54,442 bases of DNA from an uncultured Flavobacteriales bacterium (GCA_959608625.1 CAUHQV010000015.1:1-54442); one strand, 5' to 3'; positions 1-8,335 are shown, counted from the first letter of the stretch. Numbers and translations are program-made. The notes: a model not told the origin generated them from the letters alone.

Positions 1-172
1 TCGGCGTGGTCATTGTCATGACGACTTTTACATCTCCTTTGTCCGATATTTCGATATTGTATATCAGGCCCAGTTCGTACACGTCCACCGGGATTTCGGG
101 GTCGTATACGGTGTGAAGGACATCGACCACCCGGTCCGTAAGCGCTTCTTTCTGTTTACCGTCCATTTTCAT
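1..172 (-). CDS. DUF59/MIP18-family Fe-S assembly protein (partial, 3' end outside window)
   Basis: The first 57 residues of a small DUF59 (MIP18/PaaD-like) protein are visible; the rest runs off the left edge. The family signature DPEIPVDVYELGLIYNI is present around residues 24-40, followed by a strand ending MTMTTP where the family's conserved metal-site region begins. Such proteins assist Fe-S cluster delivery or maturation in the cytoplasm. It is the last visible gene of the suf operon, 31 bases after sufE, which supports the role. The start at 172 gives MKMDG; a second ATG at 166 is equally possible. It resembles the C-terminal domain of SufT, but I cannot see enough to give that name. 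Confidence 0.85.
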   Translation of the reverse strand, partial: MKMDGKQKEALTDRVVDVLHTVYDPEIPVDVYELGLIYNIEISDKGDVKVVMTMTTP

Positions 173-203
173 GTTCTTGCTGTGCGTTTTTCCGATATTG
201 TTT

Positions 204-632
204 TTATTTTTTCATTCCACCTAGGGCCGCCGCATAGTATTTCATCTGCCGGATCATTTCGGAAAGCCCGTTGGCCCGCGTGGGGGAAAGGTGGGAGGAC
301 AGGCCGATGCGGTCGATGAACGAAAGATCGGCCGCCGCTATGTCTTCCGGTTTTTGTCCGGACAATACTTTGATGAGCAGGGATATGATCCCTTTGGTGA
401 TAATCGCATCCGAGTCGGCCGTGAATTCGACTTTTCCCTCCCCGTCCTGTCCGGCAGCCAGCCATACCTGTGATTGGCAGCCCCGGATAAGGTGCTGCTC
501 GTCTTTGTATTTGCTGTCGATAAGGGGAAGGGATTTTCCCAGGTCGATCAGGTAGGCGTATTTATCTACCCATTCGTCGAACATGGAAAAGTCTTCCTCG
601 ATCTGCGCTATATTTTCTTCTATGGTCTTCAT
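204..632 (-). CDS. sufE: SufE, sulfur acceptor for the cysteine desulfurase
   Basis: A 142-residue SufE protein, the usual family length. It takes persulfide sulfur from SufS and passes it to the SufBCD scaffold in the cytoplasm. The acceptor cysteine is C52 in the motif IRGCQSQVW, which is diagnostic for SufE. The conserved C-terminal helix region follows (SLLIKVLSGQ; LSPTRANGL). It lies 22 bases downstream of sufS in the same operon, so the two partners are probably translated from one mRNA. Confidence 0.96.
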   Translation of the reverse strand: MKTIEENIAQIEEDFSMFDEWVDKYAYLIDLGKSLPLIDSKYKDEQHLIRGCQSQVWLAAGQDGEGKVEFTADSDAIITKGIISLLIKVLSGQKPEDIAAADLSFIDRIGLSSHLSPTRANGLSEMIRQMKYYAAALGGMKK

Positions 633-654
633 CGGTCGAAATTCGGTAAATATA

Positions 655-1884
655 CTAACCCAGGAGCATTTTCCGGGCTTTTTGAGTGGCTTCGAACAGC
701 CGGTCGATATCCTCGAACGTATTGTAAACGGCCAGGGATGCCCGTACGGTTCCGGGAATTCCGTAACGGTCCATCAGGGGTTCGGCACAATGGTGCCCCG
801 TGCGCACGGCCACCCCTTGGTTGTCCAGCAGGGTACCGATGTCGGTCGGATGCGCCCCTTTGATTCCGAAAGAGAACGCCCCCGACTTGTGGGGGGGGTG
901 CCCGTATATTTCCAACCCCTCTATCCGGCTCATCCGCTCGGTCATGTAGTCCATCAGTTCCTTTTCGTGGGCGGTTATTTTGTCCATCCCCACAGAATTC
1001 ATGAAATCGATGGCAGCTCCCAGTGCGATGGCACCTTCGATGTTTGGGGTTCCGGCTTCGAATCTGAACGGAATGTCGGCGTAAGTGGTATGGTCGAAAG
1101 TTACATGGCCGATCATTTCCCCGCCGCCCTGGTAGACGGGCAGCTCCCGGAGTAGTTTTTCACGGCCCCACAGCACGCCGATCCCCGTAGGAGCGTACAT
1201 TTTGTGCCCGGAGAACACGTAATAGTCGCATCCGATCTCCCGCACATCCACTTTCAGGTGGGGGGCCGCCTGCGCGCCATCCACCAGTACGGCCGCGCCG
1301 GCCTTGTGGGCTAGGAAAACGATATCCCGGATAGGGTTGACGGTACCCAGTACGTTGGAAACATAGGTAATGGCTACTACGCGGGTTTTAGGGGAGAGCA
1401 GTTTTTCGTATGCCTCCAGATCGAGGGTTCCGTCGTCCTTTACCGGAATGACTTTGAGTACGGCCCCGCTTTGCTGGCAGGCTATCTGCCAGGGAACGAT
1501 ATTGGAATGGTGTTCCATCTCGGAGACGATGATCTCATCGCCGGGCTTGAGCCGCTTTGCATAGCCGGAAGCCACCAGGTTGATGGATTCGGTCGTCCCA
1601 CGGGTAAAGATGATCTCCTTGGCCGAGGGGGCGTTGATGAAATCCCGTACCTTTTCCCGGGCTGCTTCCATTGCGTCCGTGGCACGCTGGGAAAGGGCGT
1701 GTATGCCCCTGTGTACATTGGAATTGATCCGGCGGTAGTAATCGTCCACCGCCCGCAGTACTTCTTCGGGTTTCTGGGTGGTGGCGCCGTTGTCCAGATA
1801 TACCAAGGGATATTTCCCGATGTGCTGTTCGAGCAGCGGGAACCGTTTGCGTATATCCAAAATATCCTCCGTATCCTTTTTCAT
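655..1884 (-). CDS. sufS: SufS, cysteine desulfurase (PLP enzyme, class V)
   Basis: A 409-residue group II cysteine desulfurase, which removes sulfur from L-cysteine to make a protein persulfide for Fe-S clusters. The PLP-binding lysine is K228 in SGHKMYAPTG, H126 (SEMEHHSN) stacks on the cofactor, and the catalytic cysteine is C366 in RTGHHCAEPLM, with the RxGHHCA sequence typical of SufS rather than IscS/NifS. Length is normal. It sits between sufD and sufE, 37 bases after sufD and 22 before sufE. SufE presumably activates it, as in other SUF systems. Confidence 0.97.
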   Translation of the reverse strand: MKKDTEDILDIRKRFPLLEQHIGKYPLVYLDNGATTQKPEEVLRAVDDYYRRINSNVHRGIHALSQRATDAMEAAREKVRDFINAPSAKEIIFTRGTTESINLVASGYAKRLKPGDEIIVSEMEHHSNIVPWQIACQQSGAVLKVIPVKDDGTLDLEAYEKLLSPKTRVVAITYVSNVLGTVNPIRDIVFLAHKAGAAVLVDGAQAAPHLKVDVREIGCDYYVFSGHKMYAPTGIGVLWGREKLLRELPVYQGGGEMIGHVTFDHTTYADIPFRFEAGTPNIEGAIALGAAIDFMNSVGMDKITAHEKELMDYMTERMSRIEGLEIYGHPPHKSGAFSFGIKGAHPTDIGTLLDNQGVAVRTGHHCAEPLMDRYGIPGTVRASLAVYNTFEDIDRLFEATQKARKMLLG

Positions 1885-1921
1885 AAGAACAAAGTTACTA
1901 AAAACCCCGGGAAAGAGCAGT

Positions 1922-2746
1922 TTATCCCAGGCGTTGCGAGATGATTTTTTCTATCGCCCAATTGAGCCAGTCTATGCGGATACCTGCCAGCGCTTCGTCC
2001 ATAAAGGAACGGATGAGCAGCCTACGGGCTGTCTGGTAGGGGATGCCCCGGCTGCGCATATAGAAAAGAGCCGTCTGATCCAGTTGGCCGATGGTCGCCC
2101 CGTGGGAACAACGCACGTCGTCGGCGTATATTTCCAGTTGGGGATCGGTCTGGATGCGCGCTGAGGAAGACAGCAGGATGTTGTTGTTCTTCTGGTAAGC
2201 CTGGATCTTCTGGGCGTCCTTTTCCACGATGATCTTGCCGTCGAATACGGCTTTGGACTGCCCGTCCGCCACGTATTTGAATGTTTGGAAACTTTGCCCC
2301 AACGGCTTTTTATGGTGCAAGCGGATGTGGTTTTTCACCTGCTCGGCCCCTTGAGGCATGGCCATCCCGAAAAGGGAGGTATGGGTGCTTTGGTGGCAAT
2401 CCAGCGTATAGGTGTTTTCGGAGCTTCCGCCCAATACGATGGTCGAGAGTTCCAGGGTGCTAAAATCGTGCTGTACGGCCCGGTATTGTGTGTCCGCTCC
2501 CTCTGGAACGATCCGGATGTGGTTCAGTCGGGATTTTTCCCCTAACAGGACGTCGAACCGACTTTGCGCCCCGCCCGCAAGAATCTCCACCAAGGTCATT
2601 TCTTCGCCTGCCGGTATTTCGAGCGCAGTCTCCGTTTCTCCCTGCTGCACCAGTACGACGGGCAGTCCGTCTTTTGGGGAGGCTTTCAGGAGCGTATCGA
2701 CAGGGGCGATCCCTTCGGGGAAGTCTATGTTTTTCAGGAATTCCAT
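1922..2746 (-). CDS. sufD: SufD, short form (Fe-S scaffold subunit)
   Basis: A 274-residue SufD of the SufBCD scaffold. The C-terminal half of the family is intact: a run of beta-helix strands, then DDVRCSHGATIGQLDQ (residues 209-224) with C213 and H215. This is the same position as the conserved His of E. coli SufD. A final helical part with YMRSRGI follows. Escherichia coli SufD is about 423 residues, so roughly 150 N-terminal residues are absent. The gene cannot start further upstream because sufC ends only 7 bases before its ATG, and no frameshifted remnant is visible. It is therefore a genuinely shortened SufD or a lineage-specific short form, not an annotation artefact. Confidence 0.92.
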   Translation of the reverse strand: MEFLKNIDFPEGIAPVDTLLKASPKDGLPVVLVQQGETETALEIPAGEEMTLVEILAGGAQSRFDVLLGEKSRLNHIRIVPEGADTQYRAVQHDFSTLELSTIVLGGSSENTYTLDCHQSTHTSLFGMAMPQGAEQVKNHIRLHHKKPLGQSFQTFKYVADGQSKAVFDGKIIVEKDAQKIQAYQKNNNILLSSSARIQTDPQLEIYADDVRCSHGATIGQLDQTALFYMRSRGIPYQTARRLLIRSFMDEALAGIRIDWLNWAIEKIISQRLG

Positions 2747-2753
2747 GGCTCGG

Positions 2754-3506
2754 TTATTTTTCGTCCTTAATCAGCCAGTCGTAACCCCGTTTTTCCAGTT
2801 CGAGGGCCAGGGATTTGTCGCCGGTCTTGATGATGCGCCCCTTGTAAAGCACGTGGACGAAATCCGGCACGATATACTCCAACAGGCGTTGGTAGTGGGT
2901 AATGACGATGGTCGCGTTGTCCGGGGATTTGAGTTTGTTCACCCCGTTGGCTACGATGCGCAGGGCGTCGATATCCAGGCCGGAGTCCGTTTCGTCCAGG
3001 ATGGCCAGGCGGGGCTGCAGGGCGGCCATCTGGAATATTTCGGCCCGTTTTTTCTCCCCTCCGGAAAATCCTTCGTTCAGGCTGCGCGAGAGGAATTTGG
3101 GGTCGAGTTCGACCAAAGCGGCCTTCTCCCGGATGAATTTCAGGAGTTCCCCGGCCGGCATTTCGGGCAAGCCCATACTCTTGCGTTTTTCGTTGATAGC
3201 CGTTTTGATGAAGTTATTCACGGATACTCCGGGTATCTCTACCGGGTACTGGAACGAGAGGAAGATGCCCCGGTGGGCGCGCTCTTCCGGACTCAGGTCG
3301 TCGATGTCTTCTCCGAGGAAAACGATGCTCCCCGCGGTCTTTTCAAATTTCGGATTCCCGGCGACGACGGCCGATAAGGTCGATTTACCGGAGCCGTTAG
3401 GCCCCATGATCGCGTGGACTTCCCCGGCGTTCACCGACAGGTTTATTCCTTTCAGGATCTCGCCTCCGTCTTCTACGCGGGCTTTCAGGTCTTTTATCTC
3501 AAGCAT
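2754..3506 (-). CDS. sufC: SufC, ABC-type ATPase of the SUF scaffold
   Basis: A 250-residue ABC ATPase of normal SufC length. It has Walker A GPNGSGKST at residues 35-43, the Q-loop at SFQYPVEIPGV (84-94), ABC signature FSGGEKKR at 147-154 and Walker B LAILDETDSGLD at 167-178. The SDSGLD-like motif after Walker B is characteristic of SufC. It drives conformational change of the SufBD core during cluster assembly and is cytoplasmic, with no membrane partner. It is 7 bases upstream of sufD and 27 bases downstream of the inserted SMR gene. Confidence 0.97.
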   Translation of the reverse strand: MLEIKDLKARVEDGGEILKGINLSVNAGEVHAIMGPNGSGKSTLSAVVAGNPKFEKTAGSIVFLGEDIDDLSPEERAHRGIFLSFQYPVEIPGVSVNNFIKTAINEKRKSMGLPEMPAGELLKFIREKAALVELDPKFLSRSLNEGFSGGEKKRAEIFQMAALQPRLAILDETDSGLDIDALRIVANGVNKLKSPDNATIVITHYQRLLEYIVPDFVHVLYKGRIIKTGDKSLALELEKRGYDWLIKDEK

Positions 3507-3533
3507 TTTGCTATGTTTTTTCGTTCGTTCGAT

Positions 3534-3866
3534 TCAGTGTATGGTCGATTTGGAGAACAGGTTGATCACCAGCACGCCGGCGACGATCAGCGAGAGGCCG
3601 ATCACGGCCGGGACGTCGGGTTTCTGGCCGAAAAGGATCATTCCCACCAACGAGATCAGCACGATGCCTACCCCGCTCCAGATGGCATAGATGACGCCCA
3701 TTTGCACGTAGCGCATGGCCAGGGAGAGCAGGTAGAAGGCGGCGGCGTAACAGACGACCGCGACCAGCGAAGGCCACAGTTTGGAAAATCCGTCCGAGGC
3801 TTTCAGGGCTGTCGTACCGATGACTTCGGCGATGATGGCTCCTGCGACAAACAAAAACTTCACCAT
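3534..3866 (-). CDS. SMR-family multidrug efflux protein (EmrE/Qac type)
   Basis: A 110-residue four-helix small multidrug resistance protein that would exchange protons for cationic, hydrophobic compounds across the inner membrane as an antiparallel dimer. The essential Glu is at position 14 (AEVIGTT), and Y60 and W63 in YAIWSGVGIVLIS match the substrate-site residues of E. coli EmrE at the same numbers. The sequence is Qac-like; the guanidinium-exporter (Gdx) subfamily has a different motif here. It sits between sufB and sufC, 190 bases after sufB and 27 before sufC, on the operon strand. It is not a known SUF component, so insertion into the operon is the simplest reading. Confidence 0.93.
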   Translation of the reverse strand: MVKFLFVAGAIIAEVIGTTALKASDGFSKLWPSLVAVVCYAAAFYLLSLAMRYVQMGVIYAIWSGVGIVLISLVGMILFGQKPDVPAVIGLSLIVAGVLVINLFSKSTIH

Positions 3867-4056
3867 TTTATTTTAAAGGAGCGGACTCCTTTTATTTTAG
3901 TCCTTTATGTTTTATATCCTCTTTTTTGTTGGGCAAAAGAAAGAGGGAAAAGGCCTTGAGGACATGTAAAGGGCATTTAAAACGACATTCAGCCATTTCG
4001 GATTGATAGGTTCGTGCCCTAATACTGTCCCTTCCCGTTCCACCGGGATCACCCGG
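3867..4056 (-). other. sufB-SMR intergenic spacer
   Basis: At 190 bases this is the only wide gap in the suf operon. It contains a 7-bp hairpin, AAAGGAG/CTCCTTT with loop TCCG, at 3875-3892, which ends 8 bases before the SMR start codon. It is AT-rich around 3890-3940. I see no clear TAnnTTTG box and no open reading frame. It could hold a weak internal promoter or an mRNA processing site, or be junction DNA left when the SMR gene entered the operon. Confidence 0.4.
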
Positions 4057-5493
4057 TTAACCAACGGAGCCCTCCAGGGATATTTCCAGCAACTTCTGCG
4101 CCTCGACCGCGAATTCCATCGGCAGTTTGGCCAACACCTCGCGGGAAAAACCGTTCACGATCAGCGCGACCGCTTTTTCCGTATCCAACCCCCGCTGGTT
4201 GCAGTAGAATATCTGCTCTTCGCTGATCTTTGACGTGGTCGCTTCGTGCTCTACCGTGGCAGTCGGATTCCGGCTCTCGATCACCGGGAAGGTATGCGCC
4301 CCGCAATGGTCGCTCATCAGCAGCGAATCGCACTGGGTGAAATTGCGCGCGCCGTCGGCTCCCGACAGCATTTTTACCATTCCCCGGTAGGAATTTTGGG
4401 AACTTCCCGCCGAGATGCCTTTCGATATGATCGTGCTGCGGGTATTCTTGCCCATGTGGATCATCTTGGTGCCGGTATCGGCCTGCTGGAAGTGATTGGT
4501 CATAGCCAGCGAATAGAATTCGCCGACCGAATCGTCCCCCTTGAGGATACAGGAGGGGTATTTCCAGGTGACGGCGGAACCCGTTTCCACCTGTGTCCAG
4601 GATATTTTGGAACGGCGGTGGCAAAGCCCCCGTTTGGTTACAAAATTGTAAATACCCCCGTTCCCGTCTTTGTCGCCCGGATACCAGTTCTGTACGGTCG
4701 AGTATTTGATTTCCGCCTCGTCCAGGGCGATGAGCTCTACCACAGCGGCATGGAGTTGGTTTTCGTCCCGCATAGGGGCTGTGCAGCCCTCCAGGTAAGA
4801 TACGTACGAACCTTCGTCGGCGATGAGCAGCGTGCGTTCGAACTGCCCGGTGCCGGCCTGGTTGATGCGGAAGTAGGTGGAGAGTTCCATCGGGCAGCGT
4901 ACCCCCTTGGGAATGTAGCAGAACGAGCCATCCGAGAATACGGCCGCATTGAGCGCCGCATAGAAATTGTCCGTGTGTGGCACCACGCTACCCAGGTATT
5001 TTTTTACCAGGTCGGGGTGTTCCTTGATAGCTTCGCTGATAGGCATAAAGAGAATGCCGAGTTCAGCCAGGGTATTCTGGAAGGTGGTACGCACCGATAC
5101 GGAGTCCATCACTACGTCCATCGCCACGCCCGAGAGGACTTTTTGTTCTTCCAGCGGAATTCCCAACCGGTCGAACGTGCGAAGGAGTTCCGGATCGACT
5201 TCGTCCAGTGAGTTGTACTTGGGTACGTTCCTCGGGGCGGAATAGTAGATGATCTCGCCGAAATCCGGTGTTTTGTATTTCAGGTGGGCCCAGGTGGGCT
5301 CTTTCATCGTCAGCCAATGGCGATAGGCGCGCAGACGGTATTCGGTCATCCATTCGGGCTCCTCCTTGCGGGCGGAGATGGCGCGGACGATGTCCTCGTT
5401 CAGCCCCTTGGGGAACGTGTCGGCATCGATGTCCGAGTGGAAGCCGTACTTGTATTGCGACTGTGCCAGAGAGTCTATTATTTCTTTACTCAT
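4057..5493 (-). CDS. sufB: SufB, Fe-S cluster scaffold protein
   Basis: A 478-residue SufB of normal length, the main scaffold on which Fe-S clusters are built with SufC and SufD. The C-terminal core MSDHCGAHTFP carries the cysteine equivalent to the essential C405 of E. coli SufB. VEHEATTSKI and QIFYCNQRGL follow, ending in LEISLEGSVG as in other SufB proteins. The start MSKEIID at 5493 is preferred because it matches the family N-terminus; an upstream in-frame start at 5526 would place coding sequence close to the predicted transcription start. It is the first gene of the operon. Confidence 0.96.
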   Translation of the reverse strand: MSKEIIDSLAQSQYKYGFHSDIDADTFPKGLNEDIVRAISARKEEPEWMTEYRLRAYRHWLTMKEPTWAHLKYKTPDFGEIIYYSAPRNVPKYNSLDEVDPELLRTFDRLGIPLEEQKVLSGVAMDVVMDSVSVRTTFQNTLAELGILFMPISEAIKEHPDLVKKYLGSVVPHTDNFYAALNAAVFSDGSFCYIPKGVRCPMELSTYFRINQAGTGQFERTLLIADEGSYVSYLEGCTAPMRDENQLHAAVVELIALDEAEIKYSTVQNWYPGDKDGNGGIYNFVTKRGLCHRRSKISWTQVETGSAVTWKYPSCILKGDDSVGEFYSLAMTNHFQQADTGTKMIHMGKNTRSTIISKGISAGSSQNSYRGMVKMLSGADGARNFTQCDSLLMSDHCGAHTFPVIESRNPTATVEHEATTSKISEEQIFYCNQRGLDTEKAVALIVNGFSREVLAKLPMEFAVEAQKLLEISLEGSVG

Positions 5494-5539
5494 AACGTAA
5501 TAGAACCCCGGATAAGACCGGGGCAATCATACATAAGTA

Positions 5540-5570
5540 CAAATATAGTGAAAGCCGAGCGCCATTCAAA
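5540..5570 (-). promoter_or_regulatory. suf operon promoter
   Basis: On the minus strand a -33 TTTG (5567-5570) and a -7 TATATTTG (5540-5547) are separated by 19 bases, a full match to the Bacteroidetes housekeeping promoter. Transcription would begin near 5533, giving a leader of about 40 bases before sufB. The -33 box lies inside an inverted repeat. Confidence 0.75.
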
Positions 5571-5580
5571 CTTGTTTGAA
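5565..5580. promoter_or_regulatory. Inverted repeat over the suf -33 box, candidate operator
   Basis: The sequence TTCAAACTTGTTTGAA is a perfect inverted repeat with 7-base arms and a 2-base centre. A looser outer pair, GCCATT at 5561 and AATGGC ending at 5586, extends the dyad. It covers the -33 element of the suf promoter, the classic position for a repressor that excludes RNA polymerase. The binding protein is not identifiable from the window. Confidence 0.5.
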
Positions 5581-5652
5581 AATGGCCGAGGCGCATCCTA
5601 TATTCTACAAATATACGAATTATTACAGGAGCCCCGGATGATAAAAAATACA

Positions 5653-5682
5653 TAAGGTCAGGTGAATTTTCACCTGACCTTA
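5653..5682 (-). terminator. Intrinsic terminator after pepT
   Basis: A perfect 14-bp stem (5653-5666 with 5669-5682) is followed on the minus strand by a T-rich run (5641-5649). It lies 27 bases past the pepT stop codon and ends the hydrolase-engB-pepT unit before the suf promoter. Confidence 0.85.
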
Positions 5683-5709
5683 GGGGTATCAACGCTTTCG
5701 CTTAAAATT

Positions 5710-6942
5710 TTATTTTCCGGCATATTTTTCCGAAAGCCGGACGATCTCCACAATGGTCCGGGCGGCCTTTTCCATGGTGTCGAGCACGGCGAATTCGAAC
5801 CGGCCGTGGAAGTTGTGTCCTCCGGTAAAAATATTAGGACAGGGCAGTCCCATGAACGACAGCCGGGCCCCGTCCGTACCGCCCCGGATGGCTTTTACCT
5901 CGGGGGTTACACCTGCGGCTTTCATCGCGGCCTCGGCCATTTCGACCACGTACATGACAGGCTCTATCTGCATGCGCATATTGTAGTATTGGTCTTTTAC
6001 CTGGAAGTCGAGGGCCTTTTCCCCGTATTTGCTTCGGAAGAATTCCGCCGCGGCTTTGAAAACCTCCTTGCGGTGTTCGAATTTTTTCCGGTCGTGGTCG
6101 CGGATGATGTAATTGAGCGTGGTCTTTTCCAGGCTGGCGTCCATCGTATGCAGGTGGTAGAAACCTTCGTAGCCTTCGGTGTGTTCCGGCCGTTCGGCGG
6201 GAGGAAGGGCCTGGATAAATTCGGCCGCGCGCAGCATGGAGTTGACCATTTTATCTTTTGAGTAGCCCGGATGCACGGACAGTCCGTAGAAAGTGATACT
6301 GGCCGCCGCTCCGTTGAAGTTCTCGTACTCGAGTTCGCCTTCTGCGCTGCCGTCCATCGTATAGGCCCAGTCGGCGTCGAATTTTTTCACATCGAAGAAA
6401 TCCGGCCCGCGGCCTATTTCTTCATCCGGGGTAAAACCGATGCGGATATCGCCATGCTTGACCTCTGGGTGTGCCTGGAGGTATTCTACGGCAGAGAGTA
6501 TTTCCGCCACGCCGGCTTTGTCATCTGCGCCCAACAGGGTAGTGCCGTCCGAAGTGATCAGGGTAGAACCTTTGTATTTGGCGATCTCCGGGAAATCGGA
6601 TGTCTTCAAAACGACCCCGGTGCTGAGGGTGAGGTTGCCTCCGTCGTAGTTTTCCCATACGATGGGTTTTACGCCTTTGCCGCTGGCGTCCGGTGACGTG
6701 TCCATATGGGAGATGAACCCGATACGCGGCAACTTTTCGTCCGTGTTGGCCGGCAGGGTGCCCATCACGTAGCAATGGTCGTCCAGCGATACGTCCTTCA
6801 AGCCCATCGATTCCATTTCGGCCTTCAGCAGGCGGGCCAGGTCGAACTGTTTTTCGGTCGAGGGGACGTCTTGCTGCCCTTCGGCGGACTGGGTGTCTAT
6901 TTTTGCGTAGCGCAGAAAGCGCTCGAGGATATTTTTTCTCAT
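5710..6942 (-). CDS. pepT: Peptidase T (tripeptide aminopeptidase, M20)
   Basis: A 410-residue di-zinc aminopeptidase that releases the N-terminal residue of tripeptides in the cytoplasm. Metal ligands and catalytic residues fall at family positions: H79 and D81 in ISHMDTSPD, D140 in LLGADDKAG, and the glutamate pair E174/E175 in TPDEEIGRG. The C-terminal metal histidine is in FTGGHNFHG. Length matches E. coli PepT closely. Its ATG overlaps the engB stop in an ATGA, so it is translationally coupled to engB, and a strong terminator follows. Confidence 0.96.
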   Translation of the reverse strand: MRKNILERFLRYAKIDTQSAEGQQDVPSTEKQFDLARLLKAEMESMGLKDVSLDDHCYVMGTLPANTDEKLPRIGFISHMDTSPDASGKGVKPIVWENYDGGNLTLSTGVVLKTSDFPEIAKYKGSTLITSDGTTLLGADDKAGVAEILSAVEYLQAHPEVKHGDIRIGFTPDEEIGRGPDFFDVKKFDADWAYTMDGSAEGELEYENFNGAAASITFYGLSVHPGYSKDKMVNSMLRAAEFIQALPPAERPEHTEGYEGFYHLHTMDASLEKTTLNYIIRDHDRKKFEHRKEVFKAAAEFFRSKYGEKALDFQVKDQYYNMRMQIEPVMYVVEMAEAAMKAAGVTPEVKAIRGGTDGARLSFMGLPCPNIFTGGHNFHGRFEFAVLDTMEKAARTIVEIVRLSEKYAGK

Positions 6943-7541
6943 AACGACAACTCTTTATTCGTGTTTTCTATGTAGTCGAGTACTTCTTCCGTGCCGGCGC
7001 CTGTGGCGGAGGAGGTGATGAAAATAGGAGGGAGTTCCTCCCATTGTTCCCGCAAGGTCTTTTTATAAATCTCTACGTTCCTGGCCAGCACGGCGCGGGT
7101 AAGTTTGTCCGCTTTGGTGAAGCAAATGGCCAGCGGGATGCCGTTTTCGCCCAGCCAGGCGATGAATTCCATATCCGATTTGAGGGGCTCGTGCCGCACG
7201 TCCACCAATACGAAAACGGTGGTAAGGCTCTTGCGGGAGAGGATATAGGAAGTAATGAGTTTGGAGAATTCGGCCCGTTGTACTTTGGAGGTTTTGGCAT
7301 AACCGTATCCCGGCAGGTCGACCAGGTACCATTGTCCGCCGTTGATCCGGAAGAGGTTTATCAGTTGGGTTTTGCCGGGAGTCTGGGAGGTTTTGGCGAT
7401 CTTCTGGCGGCACAGGGCGTTGATCAGCGAGGATTTTCCGACGTTGCTGCGCCCGATGAAAGCGTATTCCGGCACGGTGACCGGGGGAACTTTTACCGCC
7501 TCGGCGCTGGAAGTGACGAACTGCGCTTCGTTGATCTTCAT
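6939..7541 (-). CDS. engB: Ribosome biogenesis GTPase EngB/YihA
   Basis: A 200-residue TrmE-Era-Obg-like GTPase needed for large ribosomal subunit assembly. It has the G1 motif GRSNVGKSS at residues 30-38, G2 threonines in TSQTPGKTQ, G3 DLPGYGYA and G4 TKAD. The start at 7541 (MKINEAQF) gives the usual EngB N-terminus. A longer frame reaching 7640 only reads back through the upstream hydrolase gene and was rejected. Both ends overlap their neighbours by 4 bases (ATGA), so hydrolase, engB and pepT form one tightly coupled unit. Confidence 0.95.
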   Translation of the reverse strand: MKINEAQFVTSSAEAVKVPPVTVPEYAFIGRSNVGKSSLINALCRQKIAKTSQTPGKTQLINLFRINGGQWYLVDLPGYGYAKTSKVQRAEFSKLITSYILSRKSLTTVFVLVDVRHEPLKSDMEFIAWLGENGIPLAICFTKADKLTRAVLARNVEIYKKTLREQWEELPPIFITSSATGAGTEEVLDYIENTNKELSL

Positions 7542-8308
7542 GGCTGGCGGCCCTCCTGGCGGCCGAGCCACTCGATGAGCAGGCGGTTGAAGATGATCGG
7601 ATGCTCCATCATGGGGGCGTGCCCGCATTTTTCGATCCACTGGAGTTCGGAATGCGGGAGGAGTTGGTTGAACTGTACGGCCACTTCGGGAGGGGTCACG
7701 ATGTCGTTCTTGCCCCAGATGAGCAGGGTGGGCTTGGCTATTTTCGGAAGATCCTTTTCCATATTGTGGCGGATAGCGCTTTTGGAAATGGACAAAGTGT
7801 GCAGGATCTTGGCGCGGTTGTTGACGATGTCGTACACTTCGTCTACCAGGGCCGGCGTGGCGGTAGCGGGGTTGTAGAAAACCTCTTTCGTCTTTTCCTC
7901 GACGTAGTCGCGGCTGCCCCGTTTGGGGTAGGACGACCCGGCGTTCTCGTACAGTCCGGACGATCCGGTGAGTACCAGTCCTTTTACGTGTTCCGGGTGG
8001 CGTTTGGTGAAGACCAATGAGATGTGTCCTCCCAGGGAATTCCCCAGGATGTAGAAATCTTCGAGTTGTTTATGCTTGACGAACTGGTGTACGTAGGAAG
8101 AAAGGCCTTTTACGCTGGCCTTGAGCAGAGAGATGGTGTATAGCGGCAGGGAGGGGATCAGGGCCCGGTATCCGTTGCGCCGCAGGCCTTCCACCACCGA
8201 GTCGAAATTGCTTAAACTGCCCATCAGTCCATGGAGCAGCAGTACCGGAGTGCCTTCGCCTTCTTCTATATAACTGAACTTTCCTTCCTTTTTTATCTGG
8301 TAATTCAT
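7538..8308 (-). CDS. Alpha/beta-hydrolase fold protein
   Basis: A 256-residue cytoplasmic alpha/beta hydrolase without a signal peptide. The oxyanion motif HGLMG is at residues 26-30, the nucleophile elbow GNSLGG puts the serine at position 91, the acid is the Asp in GKNDIVTP and the base is the His in CGHAPMMEHP. The fold and triad are clear. The substrate is not: relatives include esterases, lipases and MhpC-type C-C hydrolases. Its stop overlaps the engB start, so it is the first gene of the hydrolase-engB-pepT operon. Confidence 0.9.
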   Translation of the reverse strand: MNYQIKKEGKFSYIEEGEGTPVLLLHGLMGSLSNFDSVVEGLRRNGYRALIPSLPLYTISLLKASVKGLSSYVHQFVKHKQLEDFYILGNSLGGHISLVFTKRHPEHVKGLVLTGSSGLYENAGSSYPKRGSRDYVEEKTKEVFYNPATATPALVDEVYDIVNNRAKILHTLSISKSAIRHNMEKDLPKIAKPTLLIWGKNDIVTPPEVAVQFNQLLPHSELQWIEKCGHAPMMEHPIIFNRLLIEWLGRQEGRQP

Positions 8309-8335
8309 TGGATCGCTTTAGGATACTAAGCCGTA

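Noticed and set aside
3875..3892. Hairpin upstream of the SMR gene considered as a guanidine riboswitch
   Set aside because: Guanidine-II elements need two hairpins with ACGR loops. Only one hairpin is present, its loop is TCCG, and the transporter is Qac-like rather than of the guanidinium type.
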